A program made the position numbers and the translations under genes. A stretch of 64,000 nucleotides of DNA from Microbacterium timonense (GTDB lineage: Bacteria > Actinomycetota > Actinomycetes > Actinomycetales > Microbacteriaceae). The DNA is taken from contig NZ_OLMV01000001.1 in assembly GCF_900292075.1 (NCBI RefSeq), forward strand, positions 984,977-1,048,976, given 5' to 3'. Positions 55,109-62,561 of the stretch are shown here, in pieces. Each line of letters opens with the position of its first letter. Within the stretch, counting starts at the first letter, position 1. Below the pieces are notes generated by a model. The model made no database searches and was not told where the DNA came from. It saw only the letters and a list, made by a program, of their open reading frames with translations.

Positions 55109-56026
55109 TTCGGTCGGGAACGCGCCGCGGCCCGGGGCGCGGTGATCGGCCGGCACGAACAGCTCGGCACGGCATCCCGGAGACCATTCCACGCGACCGT
55201 CCGTGGCCATGCGTACCCACTCCACACCCCACTCGTGGGCGAGGCGGGCGCCGCCGTCGAAGAACAGCGCGGTCGCGACGGCGTCGGCCGTCATGACGTC
55301 GGGCGCGACAGCCCAGGTGGCGGCGATGACCTGAACAGGCTGTCCGGTCCGCGCGTCGAGCACGTGATGCAGCGGGGAGCCGGTCGCCGACAGCCAGACG
55401 CGTCGGTTGACGGCCGACGCGCACAGCGCGGCATCCTCGATCTCCCACACGCCGATGGCGCGACGGGGATCGAACGGATGCTCCAGCCCGATGCGCTGCG
55501 GCCTCCCCCGGACCGCCAGGTCGCCGCCGGCGTCGACGACCGTGTCGCCGGAGGTGGCGGCGACGACGAGCGCGAGCACGATGTCGACCAGTCGGCCCTT
55601 GCCGAGAGCCCCGACGTCGATCGTCCACGACCGCTCGGAGGCGAGCACGCCGTCCCACGTCAGGAGGCGCCGCCAGTCCGCCGGCGCCGGGCGGGCCCCG
55701 CGATCGCGCAGCGAGTAGTCGTGATCGTAGCCGCGGGCCTCGAGGGATGCCCCCACCAGCGGGTTCACCGCTCCCCCGGTCGCCTCCGACAGCGCGGCGA
55801 ACGCGTCCAGCATGTCGACGGCATCCGGCGGCAACGGCACTGCGCCGCCGTCAAGGGCGAGGGCGGTCACCGTCGAGTCGCTGCGGAAGCGCGACCACGT
55901 GCGGTCGAAGACGTCGATACGCGACATGACCTGTGCCCGCACGGGCGCCGGAAGAGGAGCAGCCGTGACGATCTCCCACGTCGTGCCGATGGCGTCGAAG
56001 CGCCACGACGCCGGCGCCTCGCCCAC
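55106..56026 (-). CDS. apbE: FAD:protein FMN transferase (ApbE)
   Basis: 306 residues. Attaches FMN covalently to Thr/Ser of partner proteins outside the cell. Landmarks: WSRFRSDSTVTAL, ATGGAVNPLVG, WTIDVGALGKGRLVDIVL (GalxKG-type motif), VDAGGDLAVRG, SPLHHVLDARTGQPV and DVMTADAVATALF. No clear signal peptide is seen at GTG 56026, although typical ApbE proteins are exported; it may be anchored or the start may differ. It lies directly behind its likely substrate gene (2-nt gap). Confidence 0.93.
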   Translation of the reverse strand: MGEAPASWRFDAIGTTWEIVTAAPLPAPVRAQVMSRIDVFDRTWSRFRSDSTVTALALDGGAVPLPPDAVDMLDAFAALSEATGGAVNPLVGASLEARGYDHDYSLRDRGARPAPADWRRLLTWDGVLASERSWTIDVGALGKGRLVDIVLALVVAATSGDTVVDAGGDLAVRGRPQRIGLEHPFDPRRAIGVWEIEDAALCASAVNRRVWLSATGSPLHHVLDARTGQPVQVIAATWAVAPDVMTADAVATALFFDGGARLAHEWGVEWVRMATDGRVEWSPGCRAELFVPADHRAPGRGAFPTE

Positions 56027-56028
56027 GA

Positions 56029-56496
56029 CTACTGAGCCGCTTCGGCTCTGATGGTCTGGATGGCCTCGTTGAATCCGGCGCTGGTCAGTGACGAGCCGGC
56101 GACGCGGCTGACCTGCAGATCGTCGAGGTCCTTGCCGACGACGACGTCCGCGATGCCACCGATGAACTGGCCCTGGTACTGCTGCGACTCCCGGCGCTGC
56201 GGATCGCCGCTCACCTCGACCGCGGTGACCACGTCATCGGCCAGCGTGACGGTCACGCTGATGGTCTCGACCGACTCGGGAGTGCTGTACGAGCCCTCAG
56301 CGGTGTACGTGCCGTCTGCGTACGAGCCGCCGCCCGCGCCGGAGTCTCCACCGCCGGCACCCGACGACCCCGAGCCGGCGGGCTTCTCCGCCTCGGAGGT
56401 GGCGGGCGCACACCCGGCCAGCAGTGCGATGCCGGCGGCGGCTGTCAACGCGGCGCCCGTGCGCACGGTTCGGGAGGTGAGAGCGGTGCGGATCAT
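56029..56496 (-). CDS. FMN-binding domain lipoprotein
   Basis: 155 residues. A lipoprotein signal ends in LLAGC (lipobox cysteine C29), followed by a Gly/Ser-rich linker and an FMN_bind domain. VSRVAGSSLTSAGFNEAIQTI near residue 140 contains the S/T acceptor motif that ApbE would flavinylate. The protein would sit on the outer face of the membrane as a terminal electron carrier. AGGAGG lies 6 nt before ATG 56496. It heads the cluster with apbE, MOSC and the reductase downstream. Confidence 0.88.
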   Translation of the reverse strand: MIRTALTSRTVRTGAALTAAAGIALLAGCAPATSEAEKPAGSGSSGAGGGDSGAGGGSYADGTYTAEGSYSTPESVETISVTVTLADDVVTAVEVSGDPQRRESQQYQGQFIGGIADVVVGKDLDDLQVSRVAGSSLTSAGFNEAIQTIRAEAAQ

Positions 56497-56571
56497 GACG
56501 GTCCTCCTGGCTCGGTGGAGTCTCACGGGCGGCGACGCGAACCGCGCCCACCGGCATCCTCCCAGCCGCTC

Positions 56572-59349
56572 CTATGAACCCCCTTTGAGGACCTCCGGCG
56601 CGTTCCGCGGCCGTCGCAGAGCCTTCAGCACCTCGACGGCCAGGAAGATCGCGATCGACGCCGCCACGGGGACGATCCAGGATGCCGCGGCCAGCGGCCG
56701 CGACTCGAACAGCACGTTCATGAACGGGACGTACGTGAAGATCAGCTGCAGCACCACCAGCGCCAGCGCCGACCACCACACCACGCGGTTGCCGCGGAGC
56801 ACGTCCAGCGTGAGGCTCGAGCGGCCGAGGAACCGGCAGTTGAAGAGGTAGGCGAGCTGCCCGAACGCCAGCATGAGCACCGCCTCGGTGCGAGCGACCT
56901 CGAGATCGGCTCCGGCCGCCCTGACGCCGTAGAACACCGCCATCGCCGCGCCGCCGATGAGCAGTGAGACCACGATGATGAAACCGAGCTCGCCGCGGTC
57001 GATGATGGGGCCGCCGCTGGGACGCGGGGCGCGTCGCATGATCCCGCGCTCTGCCGGCTCGTACGCGAGCGCGAGCGACAGCGTCACCGCGGTCACCATG
57101 TTGACCCACAGCACCTGCACGCTCGTCAGGGGAAGCGCCAGGCCGAAGACCACGGCCACCAGGATCACGAGCGACTGGGCGCCGTTGGTCGGCAGCAGGA
57201 ACACGATCGACTTGCGGAGGTTGTCGTAGATGCGGCGTCCCTCCGCGATGGCGCTGCGGATCGTCGCGAAGTTGTCGTCGGCGAGCACGAACTCGGCGGC
57301 CTCTTTGGTCGCTTCGGTGCCCTTGATGCCCATCGCGATCCCGACGTCGGCGCGGGTGAGCGCGGGCGCGTCGTTCACGCCGTCACCGGTCATCGCGACG
57401 ACCTCGCCGTGGGACTGCAGCGCCCGGACGATGCGGATCTTGTGCTCCGGGCTGGTGCGCGCGTAGACATCGACGTCCCGGACGACCTCACGCAGCTGCT
57501 CCTGGCTGAGCGCTTCGAGTTCCGCGCCGGTGAGCACGTCGGCGTCGGGCCCGGCCAGTCCCATCTCACCGGCGATCGCCAGAGCCGTCCCCGCGTGATC
57601 GCCGGTGATCATCTTCACCCGGATGCCGGCGGCGTGGCAGTCGGCGATCGCCTCGATCGCCTCCGGGCGCGGGGGGTCGACGATGCCCCACAGGCCGATG
57701 AACTCCAGGTCGACCAGATCCTCCAGCGTGAGCTCGTCCACGGTGGGACGCACGGGCTTGCGCGCCGCGGCGAGCACCCGCAGACCCTGTGCGCTCAGTC
57801 GGGCCACCGCCGCCTCCCAGCGCGCCACATCGAGCGGCTCGGCGCCGTCCGCACCGCGCTGCGTGAGCGAGCGCTCCAGCAGCCGGTCGGGGGCGCCCTT
57901 CACGAGGATCGCGCGCGACACCTCGCCGGGCTCACCGCCCGAGCGCGGGGCCTCGTTGAGGGTCGCCATGAGCTTGTTCGCCGAGTCGAACGGGAGGACT
58001 GCCACGCGGCGCCCCGCGGCGTCGGCGGCTGCGCCCTTCATGGCGGCGACCTTCAGAGCACCCTCCGTCGGCTCTCCGACGAGGTTCCACGCGCCGTCGT
58101 CGGTCCGGACGATGTGCGCGTCGTTGCACAAGGTCGCGATGGCGAGGATCGCCGCGAGATCAGACGGCGGCGCGGTCTCGCCGGTGCCGGCCGCGACGCC
58201 GGCGCCACGCTCCGCGCCCGCCCCGACCGGGACGATCCGGCCCTCGGGGACGTACCCGAGCCCGGTGACGTCGTAGTCCGCGAGAGGGGTCACGATATGG
58301 CGCACCGTCATCTCGTTCTTGGTGAGGGTTCCCGTCTTGTCCGAGCACACCGTCGTCACCGACCCGAGCGCCTCGACCGCGGGCAGCTTTCGCGTGATCG
58401 CGTTGTGCCCGGCCATCTGCTGCACGCCGATCGCCAGCGTGATCGTCACGAGCGCCGGCAGTCCCTCGGGAATGGCGGCGACGGCGAACCCGATGGCCGC
58501 CGAGATCAGCTCGGAGAACGGCATCCCGTGCAGGAAGCGGCCGATCAGCATCATGATCGCCGCCATCGCGAGGATCACGACGGTCAGGACGCGCCCGAAG
58601 CTGTCGAGCTGTCGCGTGAGCGGGGTCGCGAGCCCGCCCGCCTCGTCGGCGAGGCTCTGGATCCGCCCGATCTCTGTCGTCGCACCGGTGGCCGTGACGA
58701 CACCGCGTCCCTGCCCGGCGCTGACGATGGTGCCCGAGAAGGCCATCGACCCGCGGTCGCCGACCCCGGACTCTTCGGCGACGGGCTCCACCCGCTTCGA
58801 CGACGGCACCGACTCCCCCGTGAGGGCGGCTTCGTCGATGCGCAGCTGGAACGCCTGCAGCAGCCGGAGGTCGGCGGGCACCTTGTCACCGGGCATGAGG
58901 CGTACGACGTCTCCGGGCACCAGGTCCGCGGCCGGCACCGTGACCCAGCCGCCGTCGCGGCGAGCGCTGGCGTCGGCCGACAGCATCCCGCGGATGCCCG
59001 CGAGCGCCTTCTCGGCGCGTCCTTCCTGGATGTAGCCGATGACCGCGTTGATGACGGCGACCACCATGATGACCCAGAAGTCCAGCCAGTCGCCCATCAG
59101 CGCCTTGATCACGGCAGCGCCCAGGAGGATGTAGATGAGGGTGTCGTTGAAATGCGCGAGGAAGCGCAGGAGCGCTGGTCTGCGCGCCGGCTCCGGCAGA
59201 CGGTTGGGCCCGGCGATCTCGCGCCGGGCCGCCGCGTCGTCGGCGCTCAGACCGGCTGCGTCAGCCCCCAGATGGGCGAGCACCTCATCGGCGGGAAGCG
59301 CCCACGGGCGCGCGACGGTCAGGCGGGCTTCGGTCAGCGGCTGCCTCAT
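56572..59349 (-). CDS. P-type Ca2+-transporting ATPase (P2A group)
   Basis: 925 residues. Order: N-terminal cation ATPase domain, TM1-2, actuator TGES loop (ALTGESVPSSKR), TM3-4 with PEGLPALVT, phosphorylation motif SDKTGTLTKNEM, nucleotide domain, TGD hinge (MITGDHAGTAL and AMTGDGVNDAPAL) and C-terminal helices with LWVNMVTAVTLSLALAYEP. Resembles Ca2+ or Mn2+/Ca2+ pumps. A Gly/Ala-rich insert (VGAGAERGAGVAAGTGETAPPSDL) follows the phosphorylation site. ATG 59349 has GGAG upstream. Likely monocistronic. Confidence 0.93.
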   Translation of the reverse strand: MRQPLTEARLTVARPWALPADEVLAHLGADAAGLSADDAAARREIAGPNRLPEPARRPALLRFLAHFNDTLIYILLGAAVIKALMGDWLDFWVIMVVAVINAVIGYIQEGRAEKALAGIRGMLSADASARRDGGWVTVPAADLVPGDVVRLMPGDKVPADLRLLQAFQLRIDEAALTGESVPSSKRVEPVAEESGVGDRGSMAFSGTIVSAGQGRGVVTATGATTEIGRIQSLADEAGGLATPLTRQLDSFGRVLTVVILAMAAIMMLIGRFLHGMPFSELISAAIGFAVAAIPEGLPALVTITLAIGVQQMAGHNAITRKLPAVEALGSVTTVCSDKTGTLTKNEMTVRHIVTPLADYDVTGLGYVPEGRIVPVGAGAERGAGVAAGTGETAPPSDLAAILAIATLCNDAHIVRTDDGAWNLVGEPTEGALKVAAMKGAAADAAGRRVAVLPFDSANKLMATLNEAPRSGGEPGEVSRAILVKGAPDRLLERSLTQRGADGAEPLDVARWEAAVARLSAQGLRVLAAARKPVRPTVDELTLEDLVDLEFIGLWGIVDPPRPEAIEAIADCHAAGIRVKMITGDHAGTALAIAGEMGLAGPDADVLTGAELEALSQEQLREVVRDVDVYARTSPEHKIRIVRALQSHGEVVAMTGDGVNDAPALTRADVGIAMGIKGTEATKEAAEFVLADDNFATIRSAIAEGRRIYDNLRKSIVFLLPTNGAQSLVILVAVVFGLALPLTSVQVLWVNMVTAVTLSLALAYEPAERGIMRRAPRPSGGPIIDRGELGFIIVVSLLIGGAAMAVFYGVRAAGADLEVARTEAVLMLAFGQLAYLFNCRFLGRSSLTLDVLRGNRVVWWSALALVVLQLIFTYVPFMNVLFESRPLAAASWIVPVAASIAIFLAVEVLKALRRPRNAPEVLKGGS

Positions 59350-59403
59350 GGATGCTCCGTCCCTCGACGCCCCGCCGGAGCCGGTCCCGCCCCGGTGTCG
59401 GCG

Positions 59404-60438
59404 TCAGGCGGCCCCGTCGAACATGCTGGTGACGGATCCGTCCTCGAACACTTCGTGGATCGCGCGCGCGAGCAGCGGCGCGATAGGAAGAATGGTAAGG
59501 GTCGCGAACCGCTTCTCGTCAGGGATCGGCACCGTGTCGGTCACCACGACTTCGTCGATGGCGGGGCTCTGCAGGCGCTGCGCGGCCGGATCGCTGAAGA
59601 TCGCGTGGGTGGCCGCGACGATCACCTTGACCGCGCCGTTGGCCTTGAGCGCCTCGGCCGCCTTCACGATCGTGCCCCCGGTGTCGATCATGTCGTCCAC
59701 GAGAAGGCACACCCGCCCGTCGACGGCGCCCACGATCTCGTTCACCGTCACCTGGTTGGCGACGTTCGGGTCGCGACGCTTGTGGATGATCGCCAGCGGC
59801 GCGCCCAGACTGTCCGACCATTGGTCGGCGACGCGGACGCGGCCGGTGTCGGGCGAGACGACGGTCAGCCGGGCACGGTCCTCGTCGCTCAGCGTGTTCT
59901 CGAAGTACTCCAGGAGCACCGGCTTGGCGAAGAGGTGATCGACCGGCCCGTCGAAGAAGCCCTGGATCTGCGCCGCGTGGAGGTCGACGCTCATCACGCG
60001 GTCGGCGCCTGCGGTGCGGAACAGGTCGGCGACCAGCCGCGCGCTGATGGGCTCGCGGCCGCGGCCCTTCTTGTCCTGCCGCGAGTACGGGAAGTACGGC
60101 GCGACGACGGTGATGCGCTTGGCCGAGGCGCGCTTGGCCGCGTCGAGCATGATGAGGGTCTCCATCATCCACTCGTTGACCGGAGGGCCGAAGCTCTGGA
60201 TGAGGAACAAGTCGCAGCCGCGGATCGACACCTCGAACCGGGTGAGGATCTCGCCCGACGCGAAGGTGCGGTACTCGGTCGGGACGAGCTCGGTGCTCAG
60301 CTGCTCGGCGACCTGCGCCGCGAGCTCGGGGTGGGAACTGCCGCGTGCCACGACGAGGCGCTTCTTCGTCTTGGCCACCAGGCCCGGGGCGATGTCGTTC
60401 GCCCGGTCGAGCTCAACGGTCTTCTTCTTGCGCCCCAT
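59404..60438 (-). CDS. prs: Ribose-phosphate pyrophosphokinase
   Basis: 344 residues. Makes PRPP from ribose 5-phosphate and ATP. ARGSSHPELA opens the enzyme, VDLHAAQIQGFF and SPDTGRVRVADQWSDSLG lie in the flexible loop region, and LLVDDMIDTGGTIVKAAEAL is the PRPP-binding motif. ATG 60438 lies inside the 3' end of glmU (26-bp overlap), with a weak purine-rich ribosome site. Forms the tRNA-Gln-glmU-prs unit. Confidence 0.95.
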   Translation of the reverse strand: MGRKKKTVELDRANDIAPGLVAKTKKRLVVARGSSHPELAAQVAEQLSTELVPTEYRTFASGEILTRFEVSIRGCDLFLIQSFGPPVNEWMMETLIMLDAAKRASAKRITVVAPYFPYSRQDKKGRGREPISARLVADLFRTAGADRVMSVDLHAAQIQGFFDGPVDHLFAKPVLLEYFENTLSDEDRARLTVVSPDTGRVRVADQWSDSLGAPLAIIHKRRDPNVANQVTVNEIVGAVDGRVCLLVDDMIDTGGTIVKAAEALKANGAVKVIVAATHAIFSDPAAQRLQSPAIDEVVVTDTVPIPDEKRFATLTILPIAPLLARAIHEVFEDGSVTSMFDGAA

Positions 60439-61885
60439 CGTCCGCCTTCTGTGCGCTGCGGGCCCGCACGGCGACATCCGCCGCACCCGTTCCCGGCCTG
60501 TTCTTCTCGACCCACCCCTCGACGTTGCGCTGAGGGGCGACGCTGAGAGCGAGGGCACCAGGGGGCACATCCTTGCGGATGACCGCCCCGGCCCCGGTCT
60601 TCGCGCCGTCTCCGATCCTAACGGGCGCCACGAAGACGTTGTGCGACCCGGTGTGCACCTCGTCGCCGATCTCGGTGCGGTGCTTGGTGAGGTCGTCGTA
60701 GTTGGCGGTGATCGCTCCGGCGCCGAGGTTGACACCGGTGCCGATGGTGGTGTCGCCGATGTAGGAGAGGTGCGGGACCTTGCTGCGGGCGCCGATCGTC
60801 GAGTTCTTCGTCTCGACGAACGTCCCGATCTTGCCCTTGTCGCCGAGATACGTCCCCGGCCGCAGGTACGCGAACGGGCCGACGGTCGCACCGGCGCCGA
60901 TCACGGCGAGGGTCGCGTCGGTCCGGGTCACGGTGGCGCCCTCGCCCACCTCGCAGTCCACGAGGCTCGTGTCGGGTCCGATGGTGGCACCCTGCCCGAC
61001 GGCGGTGGAGCGCAGGATGTGGGTGCCCGGCAGCACCGTGACATCGGGGGCGAGCGTCGCGTCGGCGTCGATCCACGTCGTCGCCGGGTCGAGGATGGTC
61101 ACGCCCTCCAGCTGCCAGTGGCGGACGATGCGCGCATTCAGCACCCGCGCCGCTTCCGCCAACTGGACGCGGTCGTTCACGCCGAGTGCGGCGGCGGCAT
61201 CCGGTGCCGCCTGCGCGGCCACGGCCTCACCGGCGCCGCGCAGCAGCGCCACCACGTCGGTCAGGTACTTCTCGCCTTGGGCGTTGGCGGTGCCCACGAG
61301 GGCGAGCTGCGCACGCAGCGTCTGCGCCCGGAAGACGTACACCCCGGCGTTGATCTCGGTGACGGATGCCTCAGCCGCGGTGGCGTCCTTCTGCTCGACG
61401 ATGCGCGCCACCCAGCCGTCGGCGTCGCGGATGACCCGGCCGTAGCCGGTCGCGTCGTCGACTGCGGCGCTGAGGACGGTGGCGGCTACCGCGGCGTCGC
61501 GGTGCGTGCGCACCAGCGCGCCCAGCGTGTCGGCATCCAGCAGCGGCACGTCGGCGCTCAGCACCAGCACGTCGCCGTCGAAGTCCGTGAGCGCGTCGAG
61601 GGCGACTTCGACGGCGCGGCCCGTGCCGGGCGTCTCGTCCTGGTCGACCACGACGACTTCGGGTGCGGTGTCGAGCACCGTCTCGGCGACGAGGTCGCGC
61701 TCATGGCGCACGACCACGACCACGCGCTCCGGTGCGAGCGCGCGCGCCGAATGGAGCACGTGGCCCACCAGGGGGCGACCGCCGATGCGGTGGAGCACCT
61801 TGGGCAGTGAGGACTTCATGCGCGTGCCCTGGCCGGCCGCAAGGACGATGACGGCCAGTGCGGGATCGCGGGTGGTGTCGGTCAT
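60413..61885 (-). CDS. glmU: Bifunctional GlmU: GlcN-1-P acetyltransferase / UDP-GlcNAc pyrophosphorylase
   Basis: 490 residues. The N-terminal uridyltransferase domain (LAAGQGTRMKSSLPKVLH) is followed by the left-handed beta-helix acetyltransferase (GDTTIGTGVNLGAGAITANYDDLTK). Produces UDP-GlcNAc for the cell wall. ATG 61885 is one base past the tRNA-Gln discriminator, with no room for a ribosome site; the only earlier in-frame starts lie inside the tRNA. So translation probably relies on a leaderless end made by tRNA 3' processing. Confidence 0.96.
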   Translation of the reverse strand: MTDTTRDPALAVIVLAAGQGTRMKSSLPKVLHRIGGRPLVGHVLHSARALAPERVVVVVRHERDLVAETVLDTAPEVVVVDQDETPGTGRAVEVALDALTDFDGDVLVLSADVPLLDADTLGALVRTHRDAAVAATVLSAAVDDATGYGRVIRDADGWVARIVEQKDATAAEASVTEINAGVYVFRAQTLRAQLALVGTANAQGEKYLTDVVALLRGAGEAVAAQAAPDAAAALGVNDRVQLAEAARVLNARIVRHWQLEGVTILDPATTWIDADATLAPDVTVLPGTHILRSTAVGQGATIGPDTSLVDCEVGEGATVTRTDATLAVIGAGATVGPFAYLRPGTYLGDKGKIGTFVETKNSTIGARSKVPHLSYIGDTTIGTGVNLGAGAITANYDDLTKHRTEIGDEVHTGSHNVFVAPVRIGDGAKTGAGAVIRKDVPPGALALSVAPQRNVEGWVEKNRPGTGAADVAVRARSAQKADDGAQEEDR

Positions 61886-61886
61886 G

Positions 61887-61958
61887 CTCCGCCGCCAGGA
61901 CTCGAACCTGGACCTCACAGCTCCAAAGGCTGTCGTGCTGCCATTACACCACGGCGGA
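61887..61958 (-). tRNA. tRNA-Gln (anticodon UUG)
   Basis: 72-nt cloverleaf: acceptor TCCGCCG / CGGCGGA, D-stem GTG / CAC region, anticodon stem ACAGC / GCTGT with loop CTTTGGA (anticodon UUG), T-arm CCAGG TTCGAGT CCTGG, discriminator G, CCA not encoded. The next base but one is the glmU start. Confidence 0.95.
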
Positions 61959-62025
61959 CCACGGCGATCCGGGGCCGGATGCCGCCCGTCAAGTCTGCCA
62001 GACCGGGCGCTGTCGCCCGCCCCGC

Positions 62026-62031
62026 GATAAT
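62026..62031 (+). promoter_or_regulatory. -10 box of leaderless MarR promoter
   Basis: GATAAT, 6 nt, then ATG 62038. Confidence 0.55.
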
Positions 62032-62037
62032 GGGGGC

Positions 62038-62541
62038 ATGACGGCGCAGAGCGACGAGGTGGACCGCATCGTCGAGGCGTGGACGACGCAGCGCCCCGAT
62101 CTGGACTTCTCCCCCCTCGGCGTGCTGTCGCGTGTCGACCGTCTGTCGCGACATCTCGATCGCGCGCGTCGCGACGCGTTCCGCCGCAGCGAGTTGGAGC
62201 CCTGGGAGTGGGACGTGCTGTCGGCGCTCCGCCGCGCGGGTGAGCCGTTTCAGCTCAGCCCCAAGCAGCTGCTGCAGCAGACGCTCGTCTCCAGCGGCAC
62301 CATGACGAACCGCATAGATCGGCTGGTCGGACGCCGGCTCGTGCGCCGGGAGGCCGACCCCGACGACGGCCGCAGTGTGCTGGTCACCCTGACCGACGAG
62401 GGCAGGATCCGGGTGGATGCCGCGATCACGCGTCTCGTCGACGCCGAGGCGCTGCTGCTCGAGACGCTGTCGCGGTCCGATCGCGATCGTCTGGCCGCGC
62501 TGCTGCGCAAGCTCAGTCTCGGTTTCGACAGCGCCGGCTGA
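62038..62541 (+). CDS. MarR family transcriptional regulator
   Basis: 167 residues. The winged helix runs through about residues 35-130, with WEWDVLSALRRAG, recognition segment TLVSSGTMTNRIDRLVGRRLVRREADPDDGRSVLVTLTDEGR, and a dimerising C-terminal helix. Regulates drug, phenolic or redox responses in most relatives; target unknown. ATG 62038 follows GATAAT by 6 nt. Convergent with the ABC-F gene across a shared terminator. Confidence 0.92.
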   Translation: MTAQSDEVDRIVEAWTTQRPDLDFSPLGVLSRVDRLSRHLDRARRDAFRRSELEPWEWDVLSALRRAGEPFQLSPKQLLQQTLVSSGTMTNRIDRLVGRRLVRREADPDDGRSVLVTLTDEGRIRVDAAITRLVDAEALLLETLSRSDRDRLAALLRKLSLGFDSAG

Positions 62542-62561
62542 GCCGCCGGCGGGCTCAGCCG
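62535..62561. terminator. Bidirectional terminator covering both stop codons
   Basis: 10-bp perfect stem CGGCTGAGCC / GGCTCAGCCG with a 7-nt loop spanning the MarR and ABC-F stop codons. Confidence 0.65.

Noticed and set aside
56572..56580. CTATGAACC resembling a half-site of the response-regulator operators
   Set aside because: It is the end of the ATPase coding sequence and has no partner repeat at 11 bp, so it is probably chance.
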